A DNA stretch of 64,000 bases from Blastococcus saxobsidens (GTDB lineage: Bacteria > Actinomycetota > Actinomycetes > Mycobacteriales > Geodermatophilaceae). The stretch covers positions 1-64,000 of the forward strand of contig NZ_POQT01000012.1 of NCBI RefSeq assembly GCF_002938435.1, given 5' to 3'. Within the stretch, counting starts at the first letter, position 1; the number at the start of each line of letters is the position of its first letter. This document shows positions 38,754 through 47,006 of the stretch, one piece after another. Both the position numbers and the translations under genes were made by a program. The notes beneath the pieces were generated by a model that did no database searches, had not been told where the DNA came from, and was given only the letters and a program-made list of their open reading frames with translations.

Positions 38754-40145
38754 ATGAGGCAGCTCCTGCGCCGGGCCGTGCCCGCCCTCCTCGCCGGAGT
38801 CCTGGTCGCCGGTTGCGCCGTCGACGTCGTCCGCGGTGAGGCCACCCCGGGCACCAGCGGGCCGACCGACATCGGCGTCGAGGAGTTCCCCGTCACCGGG
38901 GCGAGCGACGAGCCCATCGACCAGTTCGCCCGCAACGCGCTGGCCGACCTGGAGTCGTTCTGGCAGACGGCCTACCCGGCGTTCTTCGGTGCGGAGTACC
39001 AACCGCTGGCCGGCGGCTACTTCTCCGTGGACTCGGTGGACCTCGACGCGAGCGCCTACCCCGAGACCGGGATCGGCTGCGAGGGCTCGCCCACGGCACC
39101 CGAGGACGTCGCCGGCAACGCCTTCTACGACCCCGTCTGCGACGTCATCGCCTACGACCGCACGCTGCTGCAGGAACTCGCCGACGACTACGGCCGCTTC
39201 CTGGCGCCCGTCGTGATGGCGCACGAGTTCGGCCATGCGATGCAGGGCCGCTTCGGCTTCGCGGCCAGCGGACGCAGCATCCTGGACGAGACGCAGGCCG
39301 ACTGCCTCGCCGGCGCCTGGACCCGTTGGGTCGCCGACGGGCAGGCCCGCTACGTGACCCTGCGCGAACCGGAGCTCGACGACGTCGTCCGCGGCTTCCT
39401 CCTCCTCCGGGACGACGTGGGCAGCGATCCCGACGACACCGAGGCCCACGGCTCCTTCTTCGACCGGGTGTCGGCCTTCTCCGACGGCTTCGACGGCGGG
39501 CTCGCCGTCTGCCGTGACGAGTTCGGCGAGGACCGGCTGTTCACGGCCGCCGCGTTCACCCCCACCGACGAGCTGAGCCAGGGCAACGCACCGTTCGCCG
39601 ACATCGTGGACTGGGTGGCCACCACGCTGCTGGCCTTCTGGGCGGAGGCCTTCCCGCAGACGTTCGGCGGGGAGTTCGAACCCCCGGCGCTCGAGGGGTT
39701 CGGCGGCGGCGCCCCCGACTGCGACGGGCTCGACGGCCGCCGTCTCGGCTACTGCGCCGACGAGGCGACCGTGTACGTGGACGAGACCGAGCTGGCGGTG
39801 CCCGCCTACGACGAGGTGGGCGACTTCGCGCTGACCACGGCGCTCTCGCTGCCCTACGCCCTGGCGGTCCGCGACCAGGCCGGCCTGTCCGTGGACGACG
39901 GCGCGGCCACCCGCTCGGCGGTCTGCCTCACCGGCTGGTACGAGGCCCAGTGGTACACCGACGCGTTCGCCGACCTGGTGCCGGCGCAGATCAGCCCGGG
40001 TGACATCGACGAGGCCGTGCAGTTCCTGCTGCAGTACGGCGTCGACGACCAGGTCCTCCCCGACGTCGACGCGTCCGGCTTCGAGCTGGTGGGCGAGTTC
40101 CGCAGCGGATTCCTCTACGGCGCGGAGGGCTGCGGCCTCGGCTGA
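38754..40145 (+). CDS. Neutral zinc metallopeptidase lipoprotein
   Basis: 463 residues. A lipoprotein signal peptide (MRQLLRRAVPALLAGVLVAG, then Cys21) places it on the outer face of the membrane. The zinc site is VVMAHEFGHAMQGRFG (HExxH), and LDETQADCLAGAWTRW supplies the third ligand and the usual ExxAD segment of YpfJ/LpqM-type peptidases. Six further cysteines could form disulfides. The start at ATG 38754 fits the signal peptide. A fragment resembling its last 20 residues lies directly downstream (40215-40290). The substrate is unknown; wall or lipoprotein processing is a guess. Confidence 0.85.
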   Translation: MRQLLRRAVPALLAGVLVAGCAVDVVRGEATPGTSGPTDIGVEEFPVTGASDEPIDQFARNALADLESFWQTAYPAFFGAEYQPLAGGYFSVDSVDLDASAYPETGIGCEGSPTAPEDVAGNAFYDPVCDVIAYDRTLLQELADDYGRFLAPVVMAHEFGHAMQGRFGFAASGRSILDETQADCLAGAWTRWVADGQARYVTLREPELDDVVRGFLLLRDDVGSDPDDTEAHGSFFDRVSAFSDGFDGGLAVCRDEFGEDRLFTAAAFTPTDELSQGNAPFADIVDWVATTLLAFWAEAFPQTFGGEFEPPALEGFGGGAPDCDGLDGRRLGYCADEATVYVDETELAVPAYDEVGDFALTTALSLPYALAVRDQAGLSVDDGAATRSAVCLTGWYEAQWYTDAFADLVPAQISPGDIDEAVQFLLQYGVDDQVLPDVDASGFELVGEFRSGFLYGAEGCGLG

Positions 40146-40214
40146 AGCGCACCCGGGCTTGCCGGAGCGCTCCGGAGCCGATCCACGAGCCATGCAGCGC
40201 CGGCGCTGTCGGGC

Positions 40215-40290
40215 GCCGCCGACCTGTCGGGCTTCCAGCTGGTCGACGTGTTCCGGGGTGGCCTCGTCGACGGCGCCCGCGCCTGCGACT
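40215..40290 (+). pseudogene. Remnant of a second copy of the peptidase C-terminus
   Basis: The plus strand reads AADLSGFQLVDVFRGGLVDG then ARACD. Against the real C-terminus (SGFELVGEFRSGFLYGAEGC) 11 of 20 positions are identical. It has no start, no zinc site and no stop of its own before it runs into the convergent CnoX gene. It is best explained as the leftover end of a tandem paralogue. Confidence 0.55.
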
Positions 40291-40296
40291 CGGCGT

Positions 40297-41250
40297 CTAG
40301 AAGAGCGCGGCGGTCAGCTGCCGGCGGGCGGTGGCCACCCGCGGGTCCTGGTCGCCCACGACGGCGAAGAGCTCCACGAGGTGCTGGCGGGCCTGGTTGC
40401 GTTCCTCGCCCGCCGTGCGTCGCACCAGGTCCAGGAGGCGGTCGAACGCCGCCTCGATGTTGCCGGTGCCGAGCAGGAAGTCCGCCGCCCGGGCCTGGGC
40501 GGCGACGTCGTCGGGCGCGGCGTCGGCGGCGGCCAGGGCGTCGGGCCCGGCCTCCTCGGCCCGGCGGAACAGCTGCACCTGCCGGAGCGCGAGCGCGGCG
40601 TCGGGGTGGTCGGGGTCCTCGGCCAGGATCGCCTGGTAGGCCGCCTCGGCCGCGGCGAGGTCGCCCCGCTCCAGCGCGGCCTCGGCGGCGTCGAGCCGCG
40701 GGTCCTCGACCTCCTCGGGCGCCCCGCCCGGCACCGCGCCGCCGGTGGTGGCCTGCACCAGCTCGGTGACGAACTGGCGTGCCTGCTCCTCGGGGATGGC
40801 CCCGGTGAACTCGGCGACCAACTGGCCCTGCCACACGGCCTTGACCGCCGGGATGCCCTGCACCCGCAGCCCCTGGGCCAGCGCAGGATTGGCCTCCACG
40901 TCGACCTTCGCCAACACCCAGGAGCCGCCGCCCTCGACCGCCAGGGCCTCGAGCACCGGGGACAGCTGCTTGCAGGGCCCGCACCACTCGGCCCACAGGT
41001 CGAGCACGACCGGCACCTGGAACGACCGGTCCAGGACCTCGGCCTGGAACGTCGCCTCGGTGACGTCGACGACCGCACCGCCCGGCGCCCCGGCCGGTGC
41101 CGCGGCGCTCGGCGGCGGGGCGGCCTGGGCGCGTGCGGCGGCCTCGGAGCGCGCCTTGACGGCGGCGAGGTCGACCGCACCGGCCATCGCGGCCGCCATC
41201 TGGGCCTGCTGGGCCTGCGCGCGCGGGTCGGGACGTCCGGGACGGGTCAT
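40297..41250 (-). CDS. CnoX/YbbN-like thioredoxin with TPR domain
   Basis: 317 residues. Residues 1-60 are an Ala/Gln-rich N-terminal part. A thioredoxin domain follows with an intact active site, [15 protein letters not shown], and cis-Pro in GIPAVKAVW. The C-terminal 150 residues are helical TPR-like repeats ([36 protein letters not shown]). CnoX proteins act as holdases and protect chaperone clients from oxidation; the E. coli form lacks both Cys, but actinobacterial ones often keep CGPC. ATG at 41250, with GACAAT 6 nt upstream as a possible leaderless -10. No redox partner is adjacent. Confidence 0.88.
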   Translation of the reverse strand: MTRPGRPDPRAQAQQAQMAAAMAGAVDLAAVKARSEAAARAQAAPPPSAAAPAGAPGGAVVDVTEATFQAEVLDRSFQVPVVLDLWAEWCGPCKQLSPVLEALAVEGGGSWVLAKVDVEANPALAQGLRVQGIPAVKAVWQGQLVAEFTGAIPEEQARQFVTELVQATTGGAVPGGAPEEVEDPRLDAAEAALERGDLAAAEAAYQAILAEDPDHPDAALALRQVQLFRRAEEAGPDALAAADAAPDDVAAQARAADFLLGTGNIEAAFDRLLDLVRRTAGEERNQARQHLVELFAVVGDQDPRVATARRQLTAALF

Positions 41251-41476
41251 GTATCCATTGTCGCCCTCCGGGCTCCGACCGCGGCCAGGGGGCGTCCCCC
41301 GGCTGCCCGGAGCCCTTCCGCCGCACCGCCCGGGGAACCTCCGGCCCCGCCGTGCGGCACGACCCGCCGCAGAGCGGCTCGCCTGCCGTGCCGCGACGGA
41401 GAGGCGTCTCCGGCCACCTGCCGCGTTCCCAGCGAGTCCTCGCCGGGGACCCTCCGGGCCCCGCGACGAGTCCTCG

Positions 41477-43156
41477 CTAGAAGCGGGCGGGCTCGGTGTA
41501 GGTGCCCCACTCCGCGCGCAGCGCGTCGCAGATCTCGCCGAGGGTCGCCTCGGCCCGGACGGCGTCGAGCATCGCCGGGACCATGTTCTCCTCGGTCCGC
41601 GCGACCTCGACCATCCGCACGACGGCCGCCCGGGCGGCGGCGTCGTCCCGCTGCTGGCGACGCCCGGCGAGCTCGGCCTTCTGGTCGATCTCCACCTGGT
41701 GGCTGACGCGCAGGATCTCCAGCTTGTCGTGGGCGTCGACGGAGCCGGTCAACGTGTTCACGCCGACGACCTTCTTGTCGCCCTTCTCCAGCGCCCGCTG
41801 GTGGACGAACGCCGCCTCGGCGATCTCGCCGGTGAAGTACCCGTCCTCGATGCCGCGCAGGATGCCGGCGGTGATCGTGCCGTCGGAGCCCATGTCGCGG
41901 ATCCGGGTGAAGATCTCCTCCGCCTGCCGCTCGATGTCGTCGGTGAGCGCCTCCACGTACCACGACCCGCCCAGCGGGTCGGCGACGTTCATGACGCCGG
42001 TCTCCTCGGCGATGACCTGCTGGGTGCGCAGCGCGATCTGCGCGGCCTTGGCGCTGGGCAGCGCGAGCACCTCGTCCAGGGCGTTGGTGTGCAGCGACTG
42101 GGTGCCGCCGAGGACGGCCGCGAGCGCTTCCACCGCCGTCCGAACGATGTTGTTGTCCGGCTGCTGCGCGGTGAGCGAGACGCCGGCCGTCTGGGTGTGG
42201 AAGCGCAGCTGCTGGGCCTTCTCCGTCCGCGCGCCGTAGACGTCGCGCAGCCAGCGGGCCCAGATGCGGCGGGCGGCGCGGAACTTGGCGATCTCCTCGA
42301 AGAAGTCGACGTGCGCGTCGAAGAAGAAGGACAGGCCGGGCGCGAAGGTCTCGATGTCCAGCCCGCGGGAGAGGCCGAGCTCCACGTAGGCGAACCCGTC
42401 GGCCAGCGTGTAGGCGAGCTCCTGCGCGGCGGTCGAGCCGGCCTCGCGGATGTGGTAGCCGGAGACGCTGATCGGCTTGTACGCGGGGATCTCCTCCGCG
42501 CAGTACTCCATCAGGTCGCCGATGAGGCGCAGGTGGGGCTCGGGGGCGAACAGCCACTCCTTCTGCGCGATGTACTCCTTGAAGATGTCGGTCTGCAGGG
42601 TGCCGTTGAGCCTGCCGATGTCCGCGCCCTGGCGCTCGGCCGCCACCAGGTACATGCAGAACACCGGGACGGCGGGGCCGCTGATGGTCATCGACGTCGT
42701 CGTGGCCTCGAGGTCGATGCCGTCGAAGAGCACGTCCATGTCGGCCGCGGTGTCGATCGCGACACCGCAGTGCCCGACCTCGCCCAGCGCCCGCGGGTCG
42801 TCGGAGTCGCGGCCCATCAGGGTCGGCATGTCGAAGGCGACGCTCAGGCCGCCGCCGCCCTCGGCCAGGATCATCCGGTAGCGCTCGTTGGTCTGCTTCG
42901 CGTTGCCGAAGCCGGCGAACTGCCGGATGGTCCACGCTCGCCCGCGGTAGCCGGTCGCGTGCAGACCCCGGGTGAAGGGGAACTCGCCGGGATAGCCGAT
43001 CCGCTCGAAGCCCGGCACCGCCGCCTCGTCGGCCGGCCCGTAGACCGGGGCGACCTCGACGCCGGAGAGCGTGGTGAAGTCCGCGTCCCGCACCCGCCCG
43101 GCGGCCAGCGCCGCGTCGTACCGCTGCTGCCACCGCTGCCGGGCGTCCTGGGTCAT
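41477..43156 (-). CDS. icmA: Isobutyryl-CoA mutase-type large subunit
   Basis: 559 residues from ATG 43156. It is a methylmalonyl-CoA mutase-fold substrate subunit without its own B12 domain. Two positions known to set specificity are Phe80 ([12 protein letters not shown]) and Gln198 ([12 protein letters not shown]). Methylmalonyl-CoA mutase has Tyr and Arg there, while IcmA of Streptomyces has Phe80 and Gln198, so interconversion of isobutyryl-CoA and butyryl-CoA is likely. No small B12-binding subunit gene lies nearby; it must be encoded elsewhere. TACTAT (43169-43164) is 7 nt upstream, so the mRNA is probably leaderless, and a 22-bp near-palindrome overlaps it. The marR gene lies just upstream on the same strand. 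Confidence 0.88.
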   Translation of the reverse strand: MTQDARQRWQQRYDAALAAGRVRDADFTTLSGVEVAPVYGPADEAAVPGFERIGYPGEFPFTRGLHATGYRGRAWTIRQFAGFGNAKQTNERYRMILAEGGGGLSVAFDMPTLMGRDSDDPRALGEVGHCGVAIDTAADMDVLFDGIDLEATTTSMTISGPAVPVFCMYLVAAERQGADIGRLNGTLQTDIFKEYIAQKEWLFAPEPHLRLIGDLMEYCAEEIPAYKPISVSGYHIREAGSTAAQELAYTLADGFAYVELGLSRGLDIETFAPGLSFFFDAHVDFFEEIAKFRAARRIWARWLRDVYGARTEKAQQLRFHTQTAGVSLTAQQPDNNIVRTAVEALAAVLGGTQSLHTNALDEVLALPSAKAAQIALRTQQVIAEETGVMNVADPLGGSWYVEALTDDIERQAEEIFTRIRDMGSDGTITAGILRGIEDGYFTGEIAEAAFVHQRALEKGDKKVVGVNTLTGSVDAHDKLEILRVSHQVEIDQKAELAGRRQQRDDAAARAAVVRMVEVARTEENMVPAMLDAVRAEATLGEICDALRAEWGTYTEPARF

Positions 43157-43162
43157 GCCCAA

Positions 43163-43184
43163 GATAGTAGGACGTCCAACTATC
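43163..43184. promoter_or_regulatory. 22-bp near-palindromic operator over the icmA promoter
   Basis: The half sites GATAGTAGGAC and GTCCAACTATC match as inverted repeats at all but one pair. The operator overlaps the presumed icmA -10 and ends 12 nt from the marR stop. Position, symmetry and the neighbouring MarR gene point to repression of icmA by that regulator. Confidence 0.7.
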
Positions 43185-43196
43185 GTGTGTCGACGG

Positions 43197-43721
43197 TCAC
43201 CCGGCGTGTTGGGCGTCCTCGGCGACGTCGCCGGCCCCGAGCCGGACCGTGCGCAGCAGGTCGAACAGCTCCGACCGCTCCTGCTCGCCGAGGTCGGCCA
43301 GCCCGAAGTCCAGGTCCATCAGGGCAGCGGTGGTGGTCTCCACCGCGGCACGCCCCTGCTCGGTGATCGCGGCCAGCACGCCCCGGCCGTCGGCGGGATT
43401 GGGCCGGCGGTCGACGTAACCGGCCGCCACCAGCCGGTCGATCGCGTTCGTGACGCTGGTCGGGTGCACCATCAAGCGGCTGCCGATCACCTTCAGCGGG
43501 AGCTCCCCGAGCCGGCTGAAGGTCAGCAGGACGAGCACCTCGTAGCGGGCGAAGGTGAGCTCGTGCGGCTTGAGCACCTCGTCGAAGCGGGCGAGCAGGA
43601 TCTGCTGGACCCGGAAGATCGACGTCGCCGCGCGCATGGCCGACGCCGGACCGAAGCGCTGCTCCCACGTCTCCCCGGCCCGTTCGATCGGGTCGAACGG
43701 CAGCCCGAGCGCGCGCACCAT
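43197..43721 (-). CDS. MarR-family transcriptional regulator
   Basis: 174 residues. A winged-helix core is clear: LTFARYEVLVLLTFSRLGEL, the recognition helix MVHPTSVTNAIDRLVAAGYV and the wing RRPNPADGRGVLAAITEQG, with dimerisation helices at both ends. The ATG at 43721 follows TAGCGT (43734-43729) by 7 nt. Its stop is 12 nt from the operator in front of icmA, so it probably senses an acyl-CoA or related ligand and represses icmA. No copy of that operator was seen before its own promoter, so autoregulation is not indicated. Confidence 0.85.
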   Translation of the reverse strand: MVRALGLPFDPIERAGETWEQRFGPASAMRAATSIFRVQQILLARFDEVLKPHELTFARYEVLVLLTFSRLGELPLKVIGSRLMVHPTSVTNAIDRLVAAGYVDRRPNPADGRGVLAAITEQGRAAVETTTAALMDLDFGLADLGEQERSELFDLLRTVRLGAGDVAEDAQHAG

Positions 43722-43788
43722 GCCGCCGACGCTACCGGCCGGGCCAGGTGCCGTCCGCCATCCGTCACCACCGGGGTCCCGCGCCGAT

Positions 43789-43838
43789 ATGCGCATGAAA
43801 GCGGTCATGCGGGCCCGCACAGCCCCGTTCATGCGCAT
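43789..43838. repeat. Palindromic element left of the AbiEi/DUF559 gene
   Basis: ATGCGCATGAA (43789-43799) and TTCATGCGCAT (43828-43838) are exact inverted repeats, with TGCGGGCCCGCA between them. The element aligns with the one at 44807-44855 over nearly its whole length. Confidence 0.65.
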
Positions 43839-43925
43839 GCGCGCGACCCCGCGGGTCACGTCCGGCGAGCTGAGGCCTGTGGACGACGCCCGCGATCTCG
43901 TGGCGCGAGCAGGCAGAGTGCCGCG

Positions 43926-44816
43926 GTGACCCGAACTCCCACCCGGCCGGCACAGCTGCGCGGCAAGCTCTTCCGCGGTTCCGAGCAGGTCGGCGCCGGC
44001 ATCCTGACGCCCGGGCAGCTGCGCAGTTCGGCGTGGCGGCGGCTGTTCCCGGACGTCTACGCCTGCGCCACGCCGCCCGTCACCCACCACCGGCGGGCGC
44101 GGGCGGTGGCCCGGCTTCTCCTGCCCGGCGCGGTCCTCAGCGGCCGGAGCGCGGCCGTGCTGTGGGGAGTCGATGCCGCGGAGCGCGACGATCCGGTCGA
44201 GTGCACGCTGTCTCCGACCCGACGGGCCGGCGCGGTGCAGGGCGTCCACGTGACGCGCCGGCACCTCCCCGACGACGAGATGGTCCGTCGGCACGGCGTC
44301 CTCGTCACGACCCCGATGCGGACGGGGCTGGACCTCGCCCGCATCCAGCCGCCGGACGAGGCCGTCGTGCACCTGGACCGGTTCCTGCGCTCGGGGCTGA
44401 TCACGCTCGCCGGCCTGCGGTCGGCCGCCGCGGCCACGACCGGGCCGGGGTGCCGCGCGATCCGTCGGGCGGTCGACCGGGCCGACGGGCTGGCCCAGTC
44501 GCCGCAGGAGACCCGGCTGCGGCTCCTGCTGCACCGCTCGACGCTGCCCCGCCCGCTCGCCCAGCACGTGGTGCACGACGCCGACGGACGGTTCGTGGCC
44601 CAGATCGATCTCGGCTGGCCCGAACAGAGGGTGGCCCTCGAGTACGACGGCGTCTGGCACGGCGAGGCCCAGCAGGTCGGCAAGGACCGACAGCGGCTGA
44701 ACCGGCTCACCGCGGCCGGGTGGACGGTGATCTTCGTGACGGCGGCTGATCTGCACGACCCGGTCGCGCTGGTCGCCCGCGTCCGGGCCGCACTCGAGGC
44801 GCCGCGATACGCATGA
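43926..44816 (+). CDS. AbiEi-like/DUF559 domain protein
   Basis: 296 residues from GTG 43926. The N-terminal part (VGAGILTPGQLRSSAWRRLF, then LLPGAVLSGRSAAVLWGVD) resembles the winged-helix region of type IV AbiEi antitoxins. The C-terminal part (QIDLGWPEQRVALEYDGVWH, D..R...L, GWTVIFVTAADL) has the DUF559/VSR-like PD-(D/E)xK nuclease pattern. No AbiEii toxin gene is adjacent. Such solitary genes are common in soil actinobacteria and have no settled function. It is flanked on both sides by related palindromes, the right one overlapping its stop codon, which suggests it arrived or moves as a cassette. Confidence 0.7.
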   Translation: MTRTPTRPAQLRGKLFRGSEQVGAGILTPGQLRSSAWRRLFPDVYACATPPVTHHRRARAVARLLLPGAVLSGRSAAVLWGVDAAERDDPVECTLSPTRRAGAVQGVHVTRRHLPDDEMVRRHGVLVTTPMRTGLDLARIQPPDEAVVHLDRFLRSGLITLAGLRSAAAATTGPGCRAIRRAVDRADGLAQSPQETRLRLLLHRSTLPRPLAQHVVHDADGRFVAQIDLGWPEQRVALEYDGVWHGEAQQVGKDRQRLNRLTAAGWTVIFVTAADLHDPVALVARVRAALEAPRYA

Positions 44817-44855
44817 ACGCGCTTCTGCGGGCGCGATACCCGCGTTCACGCGCAT
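44807..44855. repeat. Palindromic element right of the AbiEi/DUF559 gene
   Basis: It starts in the last codons of the gene (ATACGCATGAACGCG, containing the TGA stop) and ends CGCGTTCACGCGCAT. The inner stem is GCGGG / CCCGC. CGCATGAA, GCG, TGCGGGC and the TTCA-GCGCAT end match the left element in order. It may also serve as the terminator. Confidence 0.65.
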
Positions 44856-44876
44856 GTCGGCGGGAGACGGCCAGGG

Positions 44877-46361
44877 TCAGGAGGCGGCGGGCGCGGGGCG
44901 CAGCGGTGGGGCGTGCCGGACGCCGAACACGTCGCGCAACGCCGTCCGCGCCGCGAGGTCGCCGCACATGCCGTGCACGGCCGGCCCCGGCGGCGTGGCG
45001 GACGAGGCAAGGTACACGCCCCTGACCGGTGTCCGGTAGGTGTTCCAGCGGGGCACCGGCCGGGCCAGCATCTGCCGCAGCGTCGCCTGCCCGTTGGAGA
45101 TGTCACCGCCCAGGTAGCTGGGGTTCCACTGCTCCATCTGGACGGCGTTCTTCGTGTGCCGCTCGACGACGGTGTCCTTGAACCCCGGCGCGAACCGCTC
45201 GATCTGGTTCTCGATGGCCTCGGTCATGTCGACGTCGGCGCCGTGCGGCACGTGCACGTAGGCCCAGAAGATGTGCCCGCCCGCCGGCGCGCGGGTGGGG
45301 TCGGGCACCGTCGGCTGCACGGCCAGCACGTAGGGCCGGTCGGTGATCCGGCCCTCGTTGGGCGCCCGCTCCCCCGCGATGGTCTCGTCCAGGTCGCCGG
45401 CGACGTGCAGGGTGCCCGCCCGGCGGGCGTCCGGGTTCGCCCACGGCACGGGCTCGGACAGGATCCAGTCGATCTTGAACACGCCGGGGCCGTGCTTGTA
45501 GCGGCGCACCCACCGGCGGTACCCCTCGTTCAGCCGGTCCCCCGCCATGGTCACGAAGTCCTCGGGCGTGGTGTCCAGGAGGACGGCGGGCACGCCCTCG
45601 AACTCCCGCAGGTCGGTGACGCGGTGCCCGGTGACGACCTCGCCGCCCTGCTGCTCCAGCGCGGTCACCATCGAGTCGGCCAGCTTCTGCGACCCGCCCT
45701 CGATCAGCGGCCAGCCGACGTGGTGGGACAGCATCGCGAGCAGCATGCCCAGCGCGGAGGTGAGCGGCTGGCTCAGGTCGAGCATGCCGTGCGCCGCGGC
45801 ACCGCCCAGCAGCGCCCGCGCCTCCTCGGTCTCGAAGTACCGGTGCGACAGCCAGCGCACGTTGGGCAGCCCCGTCAGCGCGAACTTCACGACCTGGGGG
45901 ACGCTCCTGGTGGGCAGCGAGCGCAGCCGGCTGGCCAGGAAGAAGTCGACGACGTCGGTGCCGTGCTCGACCAGCGGGCCGAAGAGCCGGCGGTAGGCCT
46001 CGGCGTCCGCCCCGAGCCCGGCCGCGGTCTGCTCGAGGGACCGGTAGGACAGCGCGGCCCGCCCGCCGTCCAGGGGATGCGCGAAGCTGATCTCCGGGTG
46101 CACGAAGCGCACGCCCCGGCTCTCCGGGTCGAACTCGCGGAAGAACGGCGCCGCGGCGGCCATCGGCTGCACGATCGAGCACACGTCGTGGTGGAACCCG
46201 GGGCGGATCAGCTCCTCGGTGCGCATCCCTCCGCCGGGCCGGTCCCCGGCGTCGACCACCTGCACCCGCAGGCCGGCGGCCGACAGCCGCAACGCCGCGG
46301 CCAGCCCGTTGGGCCCCGCTCCGACGACGACGGCGTCCGGTCGTCCACCCGAGCCACTCAC
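44877..46361 (-). CDS. FAD-dependent phytoene desaturase-like oxidoreductase (PYROXD2 group)
   Basis: 494 residues. The N-terminal Rossmann motif VVVGAGPNGLAAALRLSAAG binds FAD, followed by DAGDRPGGGMRTEEL. The C-terminal FAD segment is VRGVYLASSATPPGPAVHGM. This group is related to CrtI but is found in non-carotenoid settings, including human PYROXD2; no crtB, crtE or other carotenoid gene is nearby, so a carotenoid role is unlikely. GTG 46361 with GAGGA about 8 nt upstream. The divergent membrane-protein unit starts 160 nt away. Confidence 0.8.
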   Translation of the reverse strand: MSGSGGRPDAVVVGAGPNGLAAALRLSAAGLRVQVVDAGDRPGGGMRTEELIRPGFHHDVCSIVQPMAAAAPFFREFDPESRGVRFVHPEISFAHPLDGGRAALSYRSLEQTAAGLGADAEAYRRLFGPLVEHGTDVVDFFLASRLRSLPTRSVPQVVKFALTGLPNVRWLSHRYFETEEARALLGGAAAHGMLDLSQPLTSALGMLLAMLSHHVGWPLIEGGSQKLADSMVTALEQQGGEVVTGHRVTDLREFEGVPAVLLDTTPEDFVTMAGDRLNEGYRRWVRRYKHGPGVFKIDWILSEPVPWANPDARRAGTLHVAGDLDETIAGERAPNEGRITDRPYVLAVQPTVPDPTRAPAGGHIFWAYVHVPHGADVDMTEAIENQIERFAPGFKDTVVERHTKNAVQMEQWNPSYLGGDISNGQATLRQMLARPVPRWNTYRTPVRGVYLASSATPPGPAVHGMCGDLAARTALRDVFGVRHAPPLRPAPAAS

Positions 46362-46520
46362 CCGCCGATCCTCACACGCCGGTTCCCACGGTGCGCGACG
46401 TCGGCGTCCCGCGGTCGTCGGTGTGGCGGCTGGGGACCGTGGGCACCGCGGTACGCGGTCGGCCCGCATCCGGTGCGCGGATGCCACCGGTGGCGGGTCC
46501 CCCGACCTACCCTGGCCACC

Positions 46521-47006
46521 GTGCCGCTCCCGACCGCCCCGGATCCGCTGACCGAGGAGCTCCGCCTGACGCCCACCGGGCGCCTCTGGCGGCTGCTGGC
46601 GGCCGCCGTCGTGCTGGCCCTGCTGCTGGCCGGCACCGTCTGGGGGGACGACGACGAGTTCCCGTTCGGCCCGTTCCGGATGTACTCGACCCGGGCCGAC
46701 CCGAACGCGCCGGTGACCTCGACCCGGACCGTCGGGCTGACCGAGGCGGGCGAGGAGGTGCGGCTGTCCGGCGGTGAGGTGGGGCTGCGCCGCGCCGAGT
46801 TCGAGGGCCAGCTCCCGCGGATCGCCGAGCACCCCGAGCTGCTGGGGCTGCTCGCCGACGCCTTCGCCGAGGCCGACCCCTCGGCGCCGGACCTGGTGTC
46901 GGTGCAGGTCGTCCAGCGCCGGTTCGAGCTGGTCGAGGGGCGCCGGACCGGGGACTGGACCGACCGGGTCCTCGTCGAGTACGTCCTGCCGGGGACGGGG
47001 TCATGA
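46521..47006 (+). CDS. Small single-span membrane protein of unknown function
   Basis: 161 residues. One hydrophobic helix near residues 22-42 (LLAAAVVLALLLAGTVWG) follows a short cytoplasmic N-terminus, and the remaining 115 residues, starting DDDEFPFGPFRMYSTRADPN, would lie outside. No enzyme motif is visible. TACCCT (46508-46513) lies 7 nt before GTG 46521, so the mRNA is likely leaderless. The stop overlaps the start of the next, multi-span gene by 4 nt, which suggests the two proteins work together. Confidence 0.75.
   Translation: MPLPTAPDPLTEELRLTPTGRLWRLLAAAVVLALLLAGTVWGDDDEFPFGPFRMYSTRADPNAPVTSTRTVGLTEAGEEVRLSGGEVGLRRAEFEGQLPRIAEHPELLGLLADAFAEADPSAPDLVSVQVVQRRFELVEGRRTGDWTDRVLVEYVLPGTGS

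Noticed and set aside
41477-43156. Methylmalonyl-CoA mutase large subunit
   Set aside because: Phe80 and Gln198 are the isobutyryl-CoA mutase residues and the B12 domain is missing.
43926-44816. Complete AbiE toxin-antitoxin system
   Set aside because: Only the AbiEi-like part is present, fused to a DUF559-like domain; no AbiEii nucleotidyltransferase gene lies on either side.
44877-46361. Carotenoid biosynthesis gene crtI
   Set aside because: The protein belongs to the wider desaturase-like group and no phytoene synthase or other carotenoid gene is close.
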